A DNA stretch of 43,961 nt, taken from DTYU01 sp040757355 (lineage in GTDB: Bacteria; Bacillota; Desulfotomaculia; Desulfotomaculales; Ammonificaceae). The notes below the pieces were generated by a model. The model made no database searches and had not been told where the DNA came from. It worked only from the letters and a program-made list of their open reading frames with translations. This document shows positions 40,865-43,961 of the stretch, in pieces. The stretch lies in the NCBI GenBank assembly GCA_040757355.1, contig JBFLWY010000026.1, forward strand, positions 1-43,961, in the 5' to 3' direction. How positions within the stretch are numbered: the stretch's first letter is position 1; each line of letters starts with the position of its first letter. Both the position numbers and the translations under genes were made by a program.

Positions 40865-42898
40865 ATGCCGGAAAAGATGATTAAACAGCTTCACCAACTG
40901 GCCAGGTTAAACGGTATCGAGACGGCCTATTACGACATAACGGGTATTCGGCGGCAGGCCGCGCCGGAGTCGCTCCTGGCGGCACTCCGTTCGCTGGGAG
41001 CGCCGGTTGAAAGGATGGCTGACGTCTGTGATGCCGTTCGGGAAACCAGGCTGAAAAGGTTGCGGCGGTGCTGTGAGCCGGTTTGGGTAACATGGGACGG
41101 CGGGCCTGTCTCTCTGCAATTGAACCTGCCCGAAATTACAGAAGGACCTGCCGATTGTGTCCTTGATGTCGAAAACGGTGAAGTGCGGCATTGGACTTGC
41201 GACCTCAACGACCTCCCAGTATTGCGCACCGCAGAGGTTGAAGGCGAGCAGTACAACATAAGACAACTCGTACTTCCTCCAGGGTTGCCCTGGGGATATC
41301 ACCGGTTTACACTCGTCCTCAGGAACGGCTCGTATGAGACCACTATAATCAGTGCGCCGCGGCAGGCGTACAATCTGCCCCGCAATCCCGAGGGGAAGAC
41401 CTGGGGCGTCTTTATCCCGCTCTATGCGCTGCATTCTGACCGGAGTTTGGGTGCGGGGGATCTAACCGACCTAAAGACGCTTTTAGGCTGGGTCCGCGGG
41501 CTTGGCGGCAGTATGGTGGGGACCTTGCCGCTGCTGGCTTCGTATCTGGACGAACCGTTTGACCCGAGTCCCTATGCGCCGGTAAGCCGCCTTTTTTGGA
41601 ACGAATTCTATATTGATATCGCCGGCATACCGGAACTTGGATCGTGTCCGGAGGCAAAAGAGATATTTGACTCCGGAGGGTTTCAGCATGAGGTGGAAGA
41701 GCTGCGGAAGAAACCGCTGGTGGATTATCGCCGCGAAATGGCTGCGAAACGAAAGGTCCTGGAAAAATTGGCGGCTTGTTGTTTCAGCGGCGGCTCCCAA
41801 TACCAAGCGGACCTTAAAAAGTGGGTAGCTGAACACCCGGATGCCCAGGACTATGCCCGTTTTCGCGCTGCTGTCGAACGCCGGCGCACCGGCTGGCCGG
41901 TCTGGCCGGAACGCATGCGTGAGGGTGAACTCCGGGAAGGGGACTTCGACCCGGAGGCGGAACGGTACCACCTCTACGTGCAGTGGGTTATTGACCGGCA
42001 ACTGCAGATTCTTTCCAACGGCGATAAGACCGGACTTTACCTTGATCTGCCGCTGGGCGTAAACGGCGGAGGGTACGACACATGGCGCGAACGTTCCGCT
42101 TTTGCCATGGATACAAGCACAGGCGCCCCGCCGGATCCCTTTTTCAGCCACGGCCAGGACTGGGGTTTTCCGCCGCTACATCCTGAACGGATCCGGGAAC
42201 GGGGTTACCGGTACTATATCGCCTGCCTGCGCAATCACCTTGAACATGCCTCGGCGCTGCGGCTCGACCATGTGATGGCGCTGCACCGCCTCTTTTGGGT
42301 TCCGAAGGGTATGCCGGCTCGTGATGGAGTATACGTGCGCTATCGGCCGGAGGAGTTCTATGCCGTTTTGACTCTTGAGTCGCAGAGGCATAAAACGATA
42401 ATCGTTGGTGAAGATTTAGGCACTGTACCCCCTAACGTCCGTACGGCTATGTCCAGGCACGGGATAAACCGGATGTACATTCTACCCTTCGAACTCACCG
42501 GGAACCCGGAACGCGTGCTGAATCCAGTACAGGCAAACATCCTGACGAGCTTGAATACCCACGATATGCCGCCCTTTGCCGCATTCTGGTCGGCGAAGGA
42601 GGAAAGCGAGCGTTCCAAATTGGCCGCTTACCTTCACGCTGAGGGCTGGCTCGAAACGGCCGTTGACAACCCGGACGCGGTGATGGAGGCTTGCTTGCGG
42701 TACCTGTCCGCCAGCCAGTCGCAGATTCTGCTGGTGAATCTTGAGGACCTGTGGTTGGAGACCGACCCGCAGAATGTCCCCGGAACCCATGAGTATCCCA
42801 ACTGGCGGCGTAAAGCAAGGTACACCTTTGAAGAGTTCAGCCGGATGCCTGAAGTGCTGACCATGCTCGCGGAGATCAACAGTTTGCGAAGGGGTTAG
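40865..42898 (+). CDS. malQ: 4-alpha-glucanotransferase (amylomaltase, GH77)
   Basis: A 677-residue GH77 enzyme that transfers maltooligosyl units between glucans. The nucleophile Asp is in LRLDHVMALHRLFWVP (near 467), the acid/base Glu in IVGEDLGTVP (near 516), and the third Asp in LNTHDMPPFAAFW (near 565). The first 165 residues form an N-terminal domain like that of larger bacterial MalQ proteins. The ATG at 40865 has only GGGGATGGATTCCCG before it. It precedes treZ after about 180 bases, forming an alpha-glucan/trehalose pair. Confidence 0.93.
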   Translation: MPEKMIKQLHQLARLNGIETAYYDITGIRRQAAPESLLAALRSLGAPVERMADVCDAVRETRLKRLRRCCEPVWVTWDGGPVSLQLNLPEITEGPADCVLDVENGEVRHWTCDLNDLPVLRTAEVEGEQYNIRQLVLPPGLPWGYHRFTLVLRNGSYETTIISAPRQAYNLPRNPEGKTWGVFIPLYALHSDRSLGAGDLTDLKTLLGWVRGLGGSMVGTLPLLASYLDEPFDPSPYAPVSRLFWNEFYIDIAGIPELGSCPEAKEIFDSGGFQHEVEELRKKPLVDYRREMAAKRKVLEKLAACCFSGGSQYQADLKKWVAEHPDAQDYARFRAAVERRRTGWPVWPERMREGELREGDFDPEAERYHLYVQWVIDRQLQILSNGDKTGLYLDLPLGVNGGGYDTWRERSAFAMDTSTGAPPDPFFSHGQDWGFPPLHPERIRERGYRYYIACLRNHLEHASALRLDHVMALHRLFWVPKGMPARDGVYVRYRPEEFYAVLTLESQRHKTIIVGEDLGTVPPNVRTAMSRHGINRMYILPFELTGNPERVLNPVQANILTSLNTHDMPPFAAFWSAKEESERSKLAAYLHAEGWLETAVDNPDAVMEACLRYLSASQSQILLVNLEDLWLETDPQNVPGTHEYPNWRRKARYTFEEFSRMPEVLTMLAEINSLRRG

Positions 42899-42939
42899 TA
42901 CCAGGGTCAAAGGCAGGTATTGCTTTTGCTTCGGTTTTA

Positions 42940-43070
42940 TCAACGTTGAACGTTGAACGTTGAACGGACCCCAAAGGCCTGCCTGTGCGTTGCACCTGCC
43001 TGCGCCGCAGTCGCGGCAGGCAGGCGCAGACAGGTCCATCAGTATAAGGTTGAACGATTTTCGAGGGAGG
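42940..43070 (+). repeat. Composite intergenic repeat with a nested double palindrome, before treZ
   Basis: AACGTTGAACGTTGAACG leads to GGACC-ccaaa-GG. There the hairpin is interrupted by 57 bases (42978-43034) and resumes with TCCATCAGTATAAGG, then TTGAACGATTTTCGAGGG. The insert has outer arms ending CGCAGACAGG and an inner 30-bp palindrome (42995-43024). The tail GAGGGAGG is the treZ ribosome-binding site. Confidence 0.7.
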
Positions 43071-43077
43071 TTGGGAT

Positions 43078-43961
43078 GTGAACCTCAACCTTACGCTGGG
43101 TGCAACGTACCTTAAAAACGAACGCTGCCGATTCCGCGTATGGGCACCCCTTGCCGAAACAGTTTCGGTTCACATCGTTGAGCCCGGAGAACGTACAATA
43201 CCGCTGGTTCGGAAAGAGCACGGCTATTACGAGGGAGTTGTGGAAGGGGTCCAACCCGGGAACCTCTATTTTTATCTTCTTAATGAAGAAAAAGAGCGGC
43301 CGGACCCGGCTTCGCGCAGTCAACCGTACGGTGTGCACGGGCCTTCCGAGGTCATAGACCCACACGTTTTTATCTGGTCGGACGACTGCTGGCACGGCCG
43401 CGCAAAAGGGGAACTTGTTTTTTACGAGCTTCACATAGGGACGTTCACCGAGGGCGGCACTTTTGACAGCGCAATTCCCCATCTGGATCAACTACGGGAT
43501 CTGGGCATTACCGCAGTAGAGCTTATGCCCGTGGCCCAGTTTCCGGGCCGCCGTAACTGGGGCTACGACGGGGTCTTCCCGTTCGCGGTACAGAATTCCT
43601 ACGGCGGCCCGGAAGGTTTGAGGCGGCTGGTCGACGCCTGCCATAAGCGGAACATGGCGGTTTTTCTTGATGTGGTCTACAACCATTTGGGGCCCGAGGG
43701 AAACTACCTGCGCGACTTCGCGCCTTACTTTACGGACCGCTACCAGACCCCATGGGGGGCTGCGGTAAATCTTGACGGCCCTTTCAGCGACGAAGTGCGA
43801 CGCTTTTTCATTGAAAACGCCGTGTACTGGTTGGAGGAGTTCCATATCGACGGCCTCAGGCTTGACGCAGTTCACGCCATCCTGGACCTTTCTGCGGTTC
43901 ACTTTTTGGAAGAACTAGCGGCTTCAGTGCACCAATATGCTGAAGTGCTGGGACGGCGTGT
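43078..43961 (+). CDS. treZ: Malto-oligosyltrehalose trehalohydrolase TreZ, 5' part
   Basis: A GH13 enzyme, cut by the window end after about 294 codons. The N-terminal CBM48-like domain reads LGATYLKNERCRFRVWAP. The barrel has ELHIGTFTEGGTFDSAI, GYDGVFPFAVQNSYGGPEGL, FLDVVYNHLGPEGNYL and the nucleophile Asp in DGLRLDAVHAI (near 263). ELHIGTFT and YNHLGPEGNYL separate it from glycogen branching enzymes. TreZ frees trehalose from maltooligosyltrehalose; the partner TreY is not in the window. The start is a GTG at 43078 with GAGGGAGG seven bases upstream. Confidence 0.92.
   Translation, partial: MNLNLTLGATYLKNERCRFRVWAPLAETVSVHIVEPGERTIPLVRKEHGYYEGVVEGVQPGNLYFYLLNEEKERPDPASRSQPYGVHGPSEVIDPHVFIWSDDCWHGRAKGELVFYELHIGTFTEGGTFDSAIPHLDQLRDLGITAVELMPVAQFPGRRNWGYDGVFPFAVQNSYGGPEGLRRLVDACHKRNMAVFLDVVYNHLGPEGNYLRDFAPYFTDRYQTPWGAAVNLDGPFSDEVRRFFIENAVYWLEEFHIDGLRLDAVHAILDLSAVHFLEELAASVHQYAEVLGRR

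Noticed and set aside
42942..42967. Short tandem CGTTGAACG units as a CRISPR or origin iteron array
   Set aside because: Only three to four units, found at the same place in many copies of an interspersed repeat; no spacers and no dnaA or rep gene nearby.

Overview
The window reads as chromosomal DNA of an anaerobic, endospore-forming Firmicute of the Clostridia, most like the Peptococcaceae/Desulfotomaculum group. The evidence is gene content and order: SpoIVFA/SpoIVFB and SpoIIM homologues, the block RNase G - TIGR03936 - TIGR03960 - M50 - M23, a WhiA - sigma-54 - glycolysis operon, and XerD close to SpoIIM. Most genes are single-copy housekeeping genes. The assignment to a group is inference from synteny, not from a marker tree.

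Layout. 1-8.3 kb (minus strand): RNase G, the TIGR03936/TIGR03960 pair, SpoIVFB, a SpoIVFA-like LytM protein, a methyltransferase and RodA. 8.5-9.4 kb (plus): manganese pyrophosphatase. 9.5-17.3 kb (minus): whiA, rpoN, gap, pgk, tpiA, eno, secG, without a phosphoglycerate mutase gene. 17.8-21.8 kb (minus): xerD, a small membrane protein, spoIIM, DUF3866. 22.2-27.2 kb: RqcH and a cobalt/nickel ECF transporter whose genes lie on both strands (cbiM and PDGLE minus, cbiQ plus, cbiO minus). 27.4-28.1 kb: ruins of a metal P-type ATPase. 28.2-35.3 kb (plus): a sulfur/iron-sulfur island (MOSC protein, CysK, Rrf2 regulator, NadA, IscS-like, IscU, Thi4, TtuA-like thiolase). 35.6-38.1 kb: STAND NTPase with TPR repeats. 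38.3-43.9 kb: SurA-like protein, CDF exporter, thioesterase, 4-alpha-glucanotransferase and the start of trehalohydrolase TreZ.

The most interesting coding finding is in the sulfur island. The IscS homologue lacks the PLP-binding lysine (Thr200), the usual Gln (Ala177) and the substrate-binding Arg (Val349), but keeps the catalytic-loop Cys323. It sits beside an IscU with all its cluster ligands. The adjoining Thi4 has His158 where the suicidal yeast enzyme has its sulfur-donor Cys, and is broken by a frameshift. Together these suggest that the cell uses free sulfide directly for Fe-S, thiazole and perhaps tRNA thiolation chemistry, as proposed for Archaeoglobus-type IscS.

The most interesting non-coding finding is a family of composite intergenic repeats. 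A 5' palindrome and a GAATGAAAATGG module lead into CGTTGAACG iterations, then a small hairpin whose stem changes in a compensating way between copies, then a tail that often supplies the Shine-Dalgarno of the next gene. Short palindromes have inserted at several points in this repeat, in one case one inside another. A separate 100-bp element with CCCAGCACTCAG inverted ends has inserted beside it twice.
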